Positions 1-13,536 of a stretch of DNA of 64,000 nt are shown piece after piece (position 1 is the first letter of the stretch; each line of letters starts with the position of its first letter). Origin of the DNA: Arthrobacter sp. CAN_C5 (GTDB lineage Bacteria > Actinomycetota > Actinomycetes > Actinomycetales > Micrococcaceae). The DNA lies in contig NZ_JAGGMZ010000001.1 of assembly GCF_017875735.1 (NCBI RefSeq), positions 2,728,001 to 2,792,000 of the forward strand. The letters are read 5' to 3'. Position numbers and translations under genes: made by a program. Under the pieces are notes generated by a model, which made no database searches, was not told where the DNA came from, and saw nothing but the letters and a program-made list of their open reading frames with translations.

Positions 1-1830
<1,830 letters not shown>

Positions 1831-1834
<4 letters not shown>

Positions 1835-2739
1835 GATCCGTCCTCGTCCGGTACTACCTGGGTGCCGATCCCTGCGGTGGTGAAGGTTTCCAGCAGCATG
1901 GAGTGGGCCAGCCTGCCGTCGACAATATGCGCCCGGGCCACCCCGCCGTCGACCGCTGCGAGGCAGGCGCTCATCTTGGGGATCATGCCGGATTCCAGCT
2001 GCGGCAGCATGGTGCGAAGTTGGCCGGCGGTGAGGGAGGAAATCAGCGAGGATTTGTCGGGCCAGTTGGCGTACAGCCCCTCGACGTCGGTGAGAATCAC
2101 CAGTTTGGAGGCGCGCAGTGCCTGGGCCAGTGCGGCGGCGGCCGTGTCAGCGTTGACGTTGAGCACCTGGTTGGTGCCGTCGCCGTCGTCGTCAATTTCC
2201 GGGGCGACCGTTGAGATGACGGGGATCCGGCCGGCCTCAAGGATGTCGAGGATCGCGGCCGGGTTGACCCCCACCACCTCGCCGACCAGTCCCAAGTCCA
2301 CGTCGACGCCGTCGACGACGGTGCCGGTACGGGTGGCCTGCAGCAGACCGCCGTCCTCACCCGAGAGCCCCACCGCGTAGGGTCCGTGCGAGTTGATCAG
2401 TCCCACGAGTTCGCGTCCCACCTGGCCGGTGAGCACCATCCTGACCACATCCATGGTTTCCGGGGTGGTAACGCGCAGGCCGCCCTTGAACTCTGACTCA
2501 ATTCCGAGCCGCTGCAGCATCGAACTGATCTGGGGTCCGCCACCATGGACGACGACGGGCCGGATGCCTACATGGTGGAGGAAAACAATGTCCTCGGCGA
2601 AGGCGCGGCGCAGGTCGTCGTTGACCATGGCGTTTCCGCCGTATTTGATCACCATCGTGGTGCCCGCGAACCGTTGGATCCACGGCAGCGCCTCGATGAG
2701 CGTCTCCGCCTTATCCTGCGCGGCAATGACTGAGTTCAT
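1831..2739 (-). CDS. argB: Acetylglutamate kinase
   Basis: Phosphorylates N-acetylglutamate with ATP; usually the arginine-feedback-controlled step. The 302-residue protein is of the amino acid kinase family: IKYGGNAM near residue 32 contributes the phosphate-binding lysine and glycines, VHGGGPQI near residue 64 binds substrate, and ILTDVEGLY near residue 217 is in the nucleotide lobe. The N-terminal helix before the core (about 25 residues) is of the kind found in the arginine-sensitive hexameric enzymes. It follows argJ after 36 bases and overlaps argD by 4. Confidence 0.96.
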
Positions 2740-2775
2740 GACGTCCTTCTGGTGACAGCTGGGGGCGGATACTCG

Positions 2776-4976
<2,201 letters not shown>

Positions 4977-4990
4977 TCAACCCTACAACA

Positions 4991-5020
4991 GGAATATACA
5001 CAGTGCCACATAAGTATGCA
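4991..5020 (-). promoter_or_regulatory. Probable ArgR operator(s) upstream of argC
   Basis: On the minus strand the segment contains GCATACTTATGT, whose CATA-CT-TATG core is a perfect inverted repeat, followed 8 bases later by GTGTATATTCC. ARG boxes are AT-rich imperfect palindromes of about 18 bases, usually in tandem a few bases apart; the position between the argC start and its divergent neighbour fits. Seen: the palindrome and AT-rich island in GC-rich DNA. Inferred: binding by ArgR, which is not encoded in the window. Confidence 0.5.
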
Positions 5021-5096
5021 CCAATGCCGTGTGTGAGGTTGCGGTCGATCTAGCATGGGGTGAGAGCTTCAGTTATCCCGATGAAGGAGAGTCACG

Positions 5097-6062
5097 ATGC
5101 CCACAGCCATTGTTGCCCAGCAGGCCGGCGGTCCCGAAGTACTGGCCGTGGCCGAGGTGGACAAGCCCAGCCCTGCCGGGTCAGAGCTGCTGGTCCGGGT
5201 GGCTGCAGCTGGCATCAACTACATCGAGACCTATCAGCGCAGCGGCTACTACCCGGTGCGGTACCCGTTCACGCCGGGCGCCGAGGCCGCTGGCGAGGTA
5301 GTGGCGATGGGCCCCGAGACAACGGGATTCGCGGTCGGCGACCGGGTCGCCTTCGCGGAAGGGGTGGGCACCTATGCCCAGTTCACTCTCGTCGAGGCCG
5401 ATAAGGCGGTGCCCGTCCCGGAGGGGGTCAGCCTCGAGACCGCCGCGGCACTCCCCCTGCAGGGCATGACCGCCCACTACCTGATCAACACCACGTTCAA
5501 GGTGCAGCTGGGCCAGACGGTGCTTACCCACGCGGGCGCCGGCGGGGTGGGGTTGCTGTTGATCCAGCTGCTCAAGGCCAAGGGTGCACGGGTCATCACC
5601 ACCGTCTCCACCCAGGACAAGGAGGTACTGGCCCGTGAGGCGGGCGCCGACGAGGTGCTCCGGTATGACGGGTTCGACACCGCGGTGCGTGAGCTGACCA
5701 ACGGCGTGGGGGTGGATGTGGTGTACGACGGCGTGGGCAAGGCGACCTTCGACGGGTCGCTCGCGTCACTGCGGAAGCGCGGCACGCTGGTCCTGTTCGG
5801 GGCTGCGTCCGGCGCGGTTCCAGCGTTCGACCCACAGCGGCTGGCGTCCGCCGGGTCGGTCTACCTCACCCGCCCGAAGCTGCTCGACCACCTGCTGAGC
5901 GTCGAGGAACGGCGCTGGCGCTTCTCCGAGGTCTTCGCGGCCGTGGTGGAGGGCTCCCTGCAGGTCAGGATCGGGGGAACCTATCCACTGGAAGCGGCAG
6001 CCCAGGCACACGAGGATCTTGAGGCACGCAAAACGACCGGGAAACTGTTGCTCATCCCCTAG
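5097..6062 (+). CDS. NADPH:quinone oxidoreductase (zeta-crystallin type MDR family)
   Basis: Probably reduces quinones with NADPH in the cytoplasm. The 321-residue protein has a GroES-like N-terminal domain (about residues 30-110) with INYIETYQRSG, followed by a Rossmann domain with the nucleotide motif HAGAGGVGLLL (about residue 147). It lacks the zinc-site cysteines of alcohol dehydrogenases, as expected for the QOR subfamily. A strong ribosome site GAAGGAGAG lies 5 bases before the ATG. It is transcribed divergently from the arg genes and appears to be a single-gene unit; its physiological substrate is unknown. Confidence 0.88.
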   Translation: MPTAIVAQQAGGPEVLAVAEVDKPSPAGSELLVRVAAAGINYIETYQRSGYYPVRYPFTPGAEAAGEVVAMGPETTGFAVGDRVAFAEGVGTYAQFTLVEADKAVPVPEGVSLETAAALPLQGMTAHYLINTTFKVQLGQTVLTHAGAGGVGLLLIQLLKAKGARVITTVSTQDKEVLAREAGADEVLRYDGFDTAVRELTNGVGVDVVYDGVGKATFDGSLASLRKRGTLVLFGAASGAVPAFDPQRLASAGSVYLTRPKLLDHLLSVEERRWRFSEVFAAVVEGSLQVRIGGTYPLEAAAQAHEDLEARKTTGKLLLIP

Positions 6063-6089
6063 GGCTGCGTGCATCGGGGATGGCCCCGC

Positions 6090-6182
6090 GCAGGTTTCCC
6101 CACCTTCTCGGCAGACCGCGGCGTGTTGAGTCAAACACGCCGCGGGTCTGCGCTTGATGCCGCACAACCTGGGGAAACCTGC
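6090..6182. repeat. Nested long inverted repeat / hairpin element
   Basis: An outer perfect 13-base inverted repeat (GCAGGTTTCCCCA at 6090-6102 against its complement at 6170-6182) encloses an inner hairpin at 6112-6150 (CAGACCGCGGCGTGTT against AACACGCCGCGGGTCTG, one bulged base, short loop). The 3' ends of the quinone oxidoreductase gene and pheT face each other here, so the inner stem could act as a bidirectional terminator, although no clear T-tract follows. The outer arms are not explained by a terminator. A REP-like dispersed element is an alternative. Confidence 0.7.
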
Positions 6183-6245
6183 ACGCCCTAACAGCAGACC
6201 CGACCCGGGAAGCTCCGGCGACCAGCCGTGTACAGGCCACCCCAC

Positions 6246-6321
6246 AACGACCAGCCCCGGACAGGCCAGCCCACAACGACCAACCCGAGAACGACCAGCC
6301 CCGGACGGGCCAGCCCACAAC
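6246..6321. repeat. Two copies of a 32-base direct repeat, 44-base period
   Basis: The copies at 6246-6277 and 6290-6321 both begin AACGACCAGCCCCGGAC and differ at a single base; the 12-base spacer contains a degenerate fragment (GACCAACCC) of the same unit. The array ends three bases before the pheT stop codon. No coding role is apparent; it looks like a small slipped-strand duplication in the pheT 3' flank. Confidence 0.75.
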
Positions 6322-6324
6322 CGG

Positions 6325-8865
6325 CTAGCGCTGAACGGCCCCGTGCCGTTCGGCGGCGAGGTGGACTGCCGCGTCGCGGGAGGCACTTGCCTCATCGGCG
6401 GTCAGGGTGCGGTCCGGCGCCCTGAACCGCAGCGCGAATGCCAGCGACTTGTGCCCGTCCTCGATGCCCGCACCGTCGTATACGTCGAACAGGTGCACCT
6501 CCTCGAGGAGCTCCCCTGCCCCCTCGCGCAGGGTGGACAGAACATCGTCGGCCGGCAGCGAGCCGTCGACGACAAGCGCCACATCCTGGGTGGTGGCCGG
6601 GAACGTCGAGAGGTGCTTCGCCACAATCACGTCCGGAGCCGCTTCGAACAACAGGTCGGCGTTGATTTCCAGCGCCACCGTCCGTGCAGGCAGATCCTGG
6701 GCAGCGAGTAGCTTCGGGTGAAGCTCGCCGGCATAGCCGACCAGTTCACCGGTCCGCAGCGAAATCCGGGCCGTCCGGCCGGGGTGGAACGCCTGGTGCT
6801 CGCCCTGCGAAATCTCAAGGTCCACACCCACAACGTCGGCCACCAGGCGGACCGTATCCAAGGCATCGGCCCAGTCCCATGGGCGTGGCTGGTGGTTGGC
6901 TCCGGCTGGTGAGTCATTGCCGGTGAAGACCGCGGCGATGGTCAGCGGCTGGTCGGGCAGCCCGTCGTAGAGCCCGTCAAGGACTTCCGCGGAGGGTCGG
7001 GTACCCAGTGGCGGGATCTCGCTGCTGCCCACGGCACCCTGCGGCAGGAACACCAGCCCGGCCTCATAGAGTGCCAGGTCACGGAACCCGCGTGAGTGGT
7101 TCCGTTTGGCCACCTCGATCAGACCGGGAAGCACCGAGCGGCGCAGGAAGCCCAGTTCGGCGCTCAACGGATTGGCCAGCTTGACCGACGGCTGCTCCGA
7201 CCCGTCGGCCGAACCGAAGGTGGTGTTGCTCTCCGAAGACACGAACGGGTAGGACAGCACCTCGGTCAGCCCTGAGTCGGCCAGCGCCTGCAGGACGCGG
7301 CGGCGCTGCACCTGCACACGGGATAGGCCGCTGCCCGGAGGAGCGATCGGAAGCCGGGAGGGGATCCTGTCATAGCCCACCAGGCGGGCAATTTCCTCGG
7401 TGAGGTCGTCCTTGATCTGGAGGTCCTGGCGCCAGCTCGGCGCGGTGACGGTGTGGCCGCCGTCGTGCGCTACCACCCCCGCTCCCAGATCGGTGAGCGC
7501 GCCGGTGATCTGCTCGTCGGTGAAGTCCATCCCGATCCGGCGGGCCGGGTAGCCGGCGGGCAGATCGATGACGACGGCGCCTGGCTGGGTGCCAACGTCT
7601 GTTCCGGCGTCCTCGGCGGTGCCGCCGGCGAGCTCGACCAGCAGGTCGACCACGCGCTGGGCTGCGATGCCTGCGACCTGCCAGTCCACGCCTCGCTCAA
7701 AACGTTTCGATGCCTCGGACGGCAGCTTGTGGCGGCGGCGCGACCGGGCGATCGACACCTCGTCGAAGTGTGCTGCCTCCACGAGGACCGTACTGGTGGC
7801 GTCGGAGACCTCGGTGTCGGCGCCACCCATGACACCGGCGATGCCGATGCCGCCGGAGGCGTCCGCGATCAGGAGGTCTTCGACGTCGAGCTTGCGGACC
7901 TTGTCGTCGAGGGTCTTGAGGGTCTCCCCCGCAGTTGCCCGGCGGACCACGATGCCGCCGGAGAGCTTGTCCTGGTCGTAGCAGTGGATGGGCTGACCCA
8001 GTTCGAGCATCACGTAGTTGGAGATGTCCACGGGCAGCGAGATCGACCGGATTCCGGCCAGCCGCAGCCGGGAGGCCATCCACGGCGGCGTGGGACGGGT
8101 GGCGTCAACGCCCGTCACTGTGCGGGCCACGAACCTGTCGCAACCGGGGCGGCCGTAGATCGGCGAGTCGTCGCTCAGCGTGACGGGGTAACCACCGGAC
8201 AGTGTTGTCGGCGCACTGACCCGGGTTGCCGGGTCAGTGAAGGCGGTCCCGGTGGCGTGGGCGTACTCGCGGGCGACCCCCCGGATCGAGAAGCAGTAGC
8301 TGCGGTCCGGGGTGACGTTGATTTCTGCGGCCTGATCGTAGAGGCCGAGCAGTTCCATCGCGTCCGAGCCGACCTCCGGGTCCAACCCCAGGGTGGAGAG
8401 CACAAGGATGCCGTCGTGGTCGTCACCGATGCCAAGCTCGCGCACCGAGGCGATCATTCCTGCCGAGACGTGACCATAGGTTTTGCGGGCGGCGATGCGG
8501 AAGTCGCCGGGCAGCACGGCACCCGGCAGGGTGACCACCACCTTGTCGCCCTCGACGAAGTTGTGGGCGCCACAGACAATGCCCTGCACGCCGGAGGGGT
8601 CAATGCCCTCGTTGGACAGGGTCTGGGGCTGTCCCTCGGGGACCACCCGGACCTGGCACCAGTTGATGGTTTTACCGTTGGTCTGTGGTTCTTTGACGAT
8701 CGAGAGCACCTGGCCGACGACGACGGGCCCGGACAGGGTGTCGGTAGGCCGGTGGACCGCTTCTTCTTCCAGGCCAACCTTAACCAGTTCGGCCATCACG
8801 TCTTCGGCGGTGGCACCGGCTGGGACCTGTGCGAATTCACGCAACCAGGAAAGTGGAATACGCAT
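6325..8865 (-). CDS. pheT: Phenylalanine--tRNA ligase beta subunit
   Basis: Beta chain of the (alpha-beta)2 enzyme that charges tRNA-Phe. The 846-residue protein has the long bacterial layout: an N-terminal EMAP-like tRNA-binding domain (about residues 40-150), the B3/B4 editing domain (about 220-370), B5 (about 415-485), the catalytic-like core and a C-terminal anticodon-binding FDX-ACB domain (about 750-845). It begins MRIPLSWLREF, typical of the family, two bases after the pheS stop, so the two subunits are co-transcribed and probably co-translated. Confidence 0.97.
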   Translation of the reverse strand: MRIPLSWLREFAQVPAGATAEDVMAELVKVGLEEEAVHRPTDTLSGPVVVGQVLSIVKEPQTNGKTINWCQVRVVPEGQPQTLSNEGIDPSGVQGIVCGAHNFVEGDKVVVTLPGAVLPGDFRIAARKTYGHVSAGMIASVRELGIGDDHDGILVLSTLGLDPEVGSDAMELLGLYDQAAEINVTPDRSYCFSIRGVAREYAHATGTAFTDPATRVSAPTTLSGGYPVTLSDDSPIYGRPGCDRFVARTVTGVDATRPTPPWMASRLRLAGIRSISLPVDISNYVMLELGQPIHCYDQDKLSGGIVVRRATAGETLKTLDDKVRKLDVEDLLIADASGGIGIAGVMGGADTEVSDATSTVLVEAAHFDEVSIARSRRRHKLPSEASKRFERGVDWQVAGIAAQRVVDLLVELAGGTAEDAGTDVGTQPGAVVIDLPAGYPARRIGMDFTDEQITGALTDLGAGVVAHDGGHTVTAPSWRQDLQIKDDLTEEIARLVGYDRIPSRLPIAPPGSGLSRVQVQRRRVLQALADSGLTEVLSYPFVSSESNTTFGSADGSEQPSVKLANPLSAELGFLRRSVLPGLIEVAKRNHSRGFRDLALYEAGLVFLPQGAVGSSEIPPLGTRPSAEVLDGLYDGLPDQPLTIAAVFTGNDSPAGANHQPRPWDWADALDTVRLVADVVGVDLEISQGEHQAFHPGRTARISLRTGELVGYAGELHPKLLAAQDLPARTVALEINADLLFEAAPDVIVAKHLSTFPATTQDVALVVDGSLPADDVLSTLREGAGELLEEVHLFDVYDGAGIEDGHKSLAFALRFRAPDRTLTADEASASRDAAVHLAAERHGAVQR

Positions 8866-8867
8866 GC

Positions 8868-10043
<1,176 letters not shown>

Positions 10044-10113
10044 CTAACACCGGCGCAGAGTCCTTAATGGGCACACAGCGCTGGCCCACAGCACCGGTAC
10101 TAGGATGGCTGAC

Positions 10114-10593
10114 ATGACGCCGGCCCACCAGATGCGATGGCTGCTCAACTGGACGAACCTGTCCACTGGGGCCGGACTTCTCCTTGCGAAGGCCAAGGGC
10201 TGCGATATCCGCCGCGGCCCCGAGGGCCTCTTCCTGGCCTTCAGCTACACCGGTACCCTCCCGGTGGCGAGTGCTTTCACCGTGGGCAACACCGTGCTGT
10301 TTCGTGCCCCTGCAACCGCAGGAATGCCCCGCCCGGGACTGCTGGCCCACGAAGCCCGTCATAGCACCCAGTACGCGCTCTGCCTTGGGCTTCCCTTCCT
10401 CCCCCTGTATTTCGCTGCCGCAGCGATTTCCCTGCTGCGCACCGGCGACCCGGCATCACTGAACATTTTTGAACGCCACGCCGGGTTGGCCGCCGGTGGA
10501 TATGTCGAGCGTCCCGTCCGGCAGCTCTCGACAACGCTCCAACCGCTTCGCCGTCGGGCGCTGGCGGCCATCAACCGATTGGGTGCCCGATGA
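10114..10593 (+). CDS. Small conserved hypothetical protein with HExxH motif
   Basis: Function unknown. The 159-residue protein contains LAHEARHSTQYA (about residues 80-91), an exact HExxH zinc-protease signature, followed by a hydrophobic stretch (LPFLPLYFAAAAISLL) and then NIFERHAGL, where a glutamate could be the third ligand. The N-terminal half looks globular and there is no signal peptide. TAGGAT at 10101-10106 lies exactly 7 bases before the ATG at 10114, as in leaderless promoters, so I chose this start over the ATG at 10105. It overlaps the SIMPL gene by ATGA. Metallopeptidase activity is inference: HExxH alone is weak evidence. Confidence 0.75.
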   Translation: MTPAHQMRWLLNWTNLSTGAGLLLAKAKGCDIRRGPEGLFLAFSYTGTLPVASAFTVGNTVLFRAPATAGMPRPGLLAHEARHSTQYALCLGLPFLPLYFAAAAISLLRTGDPASLNIFERHAGLAAGGYVERPVRQLSTTLQPLRRRALAAINRLGAR

Positions 10594-11252
10594 ACACCAG
10601 CACTCCAGGTCCCAGTACTCCGGGTCCGACTATCACTGTGACCGGTACCGGCACGGCGAGCGCTCCACCAGACCGTCTCCATTTGCGGATCGAGGTGGAG
10701 GTTCGCCGGCCCACCGCGCCCGATGCCTATTTGCGGGCCGCCGACGCCGCGTCCCGGGTTCTTGGGGCGATCGACGCACACCAGATGCCGTCGCTGAAGC
10801 GGTCGACCCGGCAGGTCGGCCTGCGCGCGGAGATTGTCTGGGCTGACAACCAGGAGCAGCGGGTCAGCGGCTACGTTGCCTCGCAGGAGCTTGCCGTCAC
10901 CATCGATAATCCTGCCTCGGCGTCGGCGGTGCTGGACGCCGTGGTGCATGCCGGTGGCGACGACGTCAGGATCAATTCGCTCGTCTTCGGGTTTTCCGAC
11001 CCGTCAGCCCGAGCGCGGCTCGCGCAGGAGGCGGCGTGGCAGGACGCCCGCGAGCGCGCCCTCCAGTGGGCACAGCTGGCCGGGTGCACCCTCGGCGTGG
11101 TCGAAGAAATAACTGAGGGTGGCGGGACGGCCCCTGCCCCCGTGGGCCGCCACGCGGTGCTGGCCGCCGAACAGTCCATGCCGATTGAACCAGGCGCAGC
11201 CGAGGTTGTCAGTACTGTCACGGTTCGCTGGAGGATTGCTCCGGCAGACTAG
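10590..11252 (+). CDS. SIMPL domain-containing protein (DUF541)
   Basis: The 220-residue protein matches the SIMPL/DUF541 pattern: ITVTGTGTASAPPDRLHL at the N-terminus, a central beta/alpha repeat with GYVASQELAVTI, and a C-terminal EPGAAEVVSTVTVRW strand. Family members are often secreted or periplasmic, but this one has no obvious signal peptide. Translationally coupled to the HExxH gene (ATGA at 10590-10593). Its last 35 bases overlap the 3' end of the convergent DUF222 gene. Molecular role unknown. Confidence 0.88.
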   Translation: MNTSTPGPSTPGPTITVTGTGTASAPPDRLHLRIEVEVRRPTAPDAYLRAADAASRVLGAIDAHQMPSLKRSTRQVGLRAEIVWADNQEQRVSGYVASQELAVTIDNPASASAVLDAVVHAGGDDVRINSLVFGFSDPSARARLAQEAAWQDARERALQWAQLAGCTLGVVEEITEGGGTAPAPVGRHAVLAAEQSMPIEPGAAEVVSTVTVRWRIAPAD

Positions 11253-12720
11253 TAGCGCTGAGATGGGCGGTAGATACTGAGACATGTCGGTAGCGATTGC
11301 GCCGTGGTTTGCGCTCGGGATCCACATACGGTGGCGGAATGAACCACGGGATGCCCCGCCGCATGTCGATCGTCCAGTTGCCCTGATCCATCAGGTCATG
11401 GTGATGACCGCAGAGCAGTACCCCGTTGCTGATCCGGGTTCGCCCGGATGCCGACCAGGGGTCGATGTGGTGGGCTTCGCACCACACCGCCGGAATCATG
11501 CAGTCAGGAAAGCTGCAGCCCTTGTCCCTGGCAATCAATGCCCGACGAAGGCCGGGCCCGAAGAACCTACGCGCACGTCCCACATCCAGGATTTCACCAC
11601 TGCCGCCCAGCACCACGGGGACGATGTCCGCATCGCAGGCAATCCGCCGGACAGTGCCCGGACTGACCGGACCGGCGAAGACAGCGTGACCGGTTCCGTT
11701 CACCCTCCCGAGCAGTTCCTCGAAGCCAATGGTCACCATCACCTGCGGCCGGTGACCACCCGTCGCGGGGAGCTCAGAAGTTGTCAGCGCGAGCCGACAG
11801 GCGCCGACCAAGCCGTCGAGGAGCATCTGCGCACGGGTGCGCCCATCGGGGGTACGCACTTCTGGGGTTAGACCGTCTGGGGCGGAACCGGCGTCATGAT
11901 CTGCTTCCTGCGTCTGATTGATTGCTATCCGAGGGTTGGCCGCCGTGTTCATGGCTGTGGTGAGGACTTCGAATTGCCCTTCGGTGGCAACGATTTCGAG
12001 CCGGTGGAGACCGCTCCTCATTCCCTTGAGAAATACTCCCTGGCGACTTCTGAGGAGTTCATCGCTGGGCTCCCGTCCATCCTGATCTAGGGCTGCTTCC
12101 CAGTGCCGTGCAACAACCCTCAGGACGTCAGTATCTGATTCGACGGCCTGCGCGGTCAGGGCACGCTCCATCGCCGCCAGCAGGTCCTGTGCCTGTGGCG
12201 TCGTCGCTGCTGGGCGCACCCGTTCGATGCTCTCGCTGATGATTACCGCCGCTTGGTCGCCGATCTGCCCGTCACCCATCGCCGCACTGAGGTGCTCCAG
12301 ACGTGGCGTCCCGGTGGTGCCGTTCAGAAACCGGGGAGGTACTACGCTGGCGGCCAGCCGAAGGCGCCGACGTGCCTCAGACCGCCCGATCAGCAGCCGT
12401 GCCCGCAGATAGTCAGGCGTGTCCCGGAATTCGCTCACCGTTTGTCCGCCGCCAGCAGCCGGAATGTTCCAGGTTGTTGTCTGGGCAGACTCTCCAGTGG
12501 CTGCGATGTTTTGCCAGTCCACAGCCCGGGCACCAAGGACCTGCAGATACTCGACCACGTGCGAAAGTTTCTCTACCGCTGCGACAGTATTAGCCAGCTC
12601 AAGCGTGCTCATGAGGCTTGCCTGGTCCGCGAATTTGCCCGCGAAGGCCAGCAGGGTGTCCCGTAGGGACCCGACGACGTCGGCTGGCCGGGGTTCGACG
12701 TCCAGATGAGTGATACTCAT
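11218..12720 (-). CDS. DUF222 / 13E12-repeat protein with C-terminal HNH endonuclease domain
   Basis: The 500-residue protein has the actinobacterial 13E12 layout: a helical DUF222 region (about residues 20-330) and a C-terminal HNH nuclease domain with GCSFPDC, CEAHHIDPWSASG and LLCGHHH (about residues 400-450), which supply the zinc cysteines and catalytic histidines. This family is multicopy in many actinobacteria, and members in Mycobacterium tuberculosis belong to the LexA regulon. The ATG at 12720 lies five bases after TAAAAT, a good -10, and the SOS-like box sits directly upstream. The biological target is unknown. Confidence 0.93.
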   Translation of the reverse strand: MSITHLDVEPRPADVVGSLRDTLLAFAGKFADQASLMSTLELANTVAAVEKLSHVVEYLQVLGARAVDWQNIAATGESAQTTTWNIPAAGGGQTVSEFRDTPDYLRARLLIGRSEARRRLRLAASVVPPRFLNGTTGTPRLEHLSAAMGDGQIGDQAAVIISESIERVRPAATTPQAQDLLAAMERALTAQAVESDTDVLRVVARHWEAALDQDGREPSDELLRSRQGVFLKGMRSGLHRLEIVATEGQFEVLTTAMNTAANPRIAINQTQEADHDAGSAPDGLTPEVRTPDGRTRAQMLLDGLVGACRLALTTSELPATGGHRPQVMVTIGFEELLGRVNGTGHAVFAGPVSPGTVRRIACDADIVPVVLGGSGEILDVGRARRFFGPGLRRALIARDKGCSFPDCMIPAVWCEAHHIDPWSASGRTRISNGVLLCGHHHDLMDQGNWTIDMRRGIPWFIPPPYVDPERKPRRNRYRHVSVSTAHLSATSLPEQSSSEP

Positions 12721-12725
12721 ACTCT

Positions 12726-12748
12726 ATTTTATTCGAATTTATGTTCTA
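12726..12748 (-). promoter_or_regulatory. SOS (LexA) box and -10 element of the DUF222-HNH gene
   Basis: Plus-strand TCGAATTTATGTTCTA at 12733-12748 matches the actinobacterial SOS consensus TCGAACNNNNGTTCGA except for one core base (C to T) and the outer two bases. Immediately downstream on the minus strand is TAAAAT (12726-12731), then five bases and the ATG. Bound LexA would cover the -35/-10 spacer. The same TCGAAT-N4-GTTC variant is found in front of recA in this window. Confidence 0.65.
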
Positions 12749-12834
12749 TTACCAGAGATTTGGCGCAGCAATAACAGCCGGATAACACCTTTCGTGCTAT
12801 CAAGTGAGCGGGGTCGGGCTGAATCGGGTGAATT

Positions 12835-13536
12835 GTGTGTGAAGTTCCTCGCCGGTCGTGGCGACCATCGCTCACTCCCAAACGACTGGCCCTCGGGCTC
12901 TCAGGGGCCACCCTGATCCTCGCCGGAACTCTGTGGCCCTTCGATTCGCTCGGGAGCGGCCTCGCCGGATCAGGAATCCTTGAACTGGGACTTTACGGCC
13001 TGGGGCTGATCATCCTCGGTACCGCCCTGATTCTGTCGGCGGTGGTTCTCCCCGCCGTAAAGGAAGTGGAGTTTGGATTTCCTCTTGGGATCCGGGTGAC
13101 TACCGCAGTCTCCAACCGTGAAGACTCGCTGCGGCAGGAGTTCCAGCGGCAGCGAAGCGACCTTGAACTCTGTGCCCACCTTCTCTGCGACGACCCTGCC
13201 ATGGCCCAGCGCCTGCTGGAGGCTTCCTGGGCCAAGGCAACCGCGGCATGGAGGGGCCCTGTGACCGGCGACCTGCGCCCCTACGTGATCTGCCTGCTCG
13301 TGAAGCTTGTCTCGGCTGACCGTCGGTGGAATCGGCGTGAGGTCCGGTCGAACGGCGGCGGCGGATCTCTTTTGGGCGCCCTGGACCTGCCGGAGCGAAT
13401 CGCCGTCGTGCTCCACGACTTTGCGGGCCTGTCATCGGGCCAGATTGCAACCCTTACCGACCGTTCGATCGACCAGGTCCGCGCCGATCTGCGCAGCGGT
13501 ACCGCCAGGGCCGAAGAGCTGCATGGCACTCAATGA
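12835..13536 (+). CDS. Membrane-anchored sigma-factor-like protein
   Basis: 233 residues from a GTG start. Two hydrophobic segments (about residues 18-38 and 46-72) are followed by a cytoplasmic part that reads like an ECF sigma factor. LELCAHLLCDDPAMAQRLLE (about 102-121) with the following SWAKATAAW and RPYVICLLVKLV resembles region 2. LPERIAVVLHDFAGLSSGQI with TLTDRSIDQVRADLRS (about 180-220) resembles the region 4 helix-turn-helix. The usual low-complexity linker between them is short and glycine rich. N-terminal membrane anchoring of a sigma-like protein is unusual. The start has only a weak upstream ribosome site. Coupled by ATGA to the next gene. It may instead be a degenerate regulator that no longer binds polymerase. 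Confidence 0.7.
   Translation: MCEVPRRSWRPSLTPKRLALGLSGATLILAGTLWPFDSLGSGLAGSGILELGLYGLGLIILGTALILSAVVLPAVKEVEFGFPLGIRVTTAVSNREDSLRQEFQRQRSDLELCAHLLCDDPAMAQRLLEASWAKATAAWRGPVTGDLRPYVICLLVKLVSADRRWNRREVRSNGGGGSLLGALDLPERIAVVLHDFAGLSSGQIATLTDRSIDQVRADLRSGTARAEELHGTQ

Noticed and set aside
11218..12720. DUF222-HNH gene as a homing endonuclease or mobile element
   Set aside because: No inverted repeats, target duplication or interrupted gene; it is the chromosomal 13E12 type.
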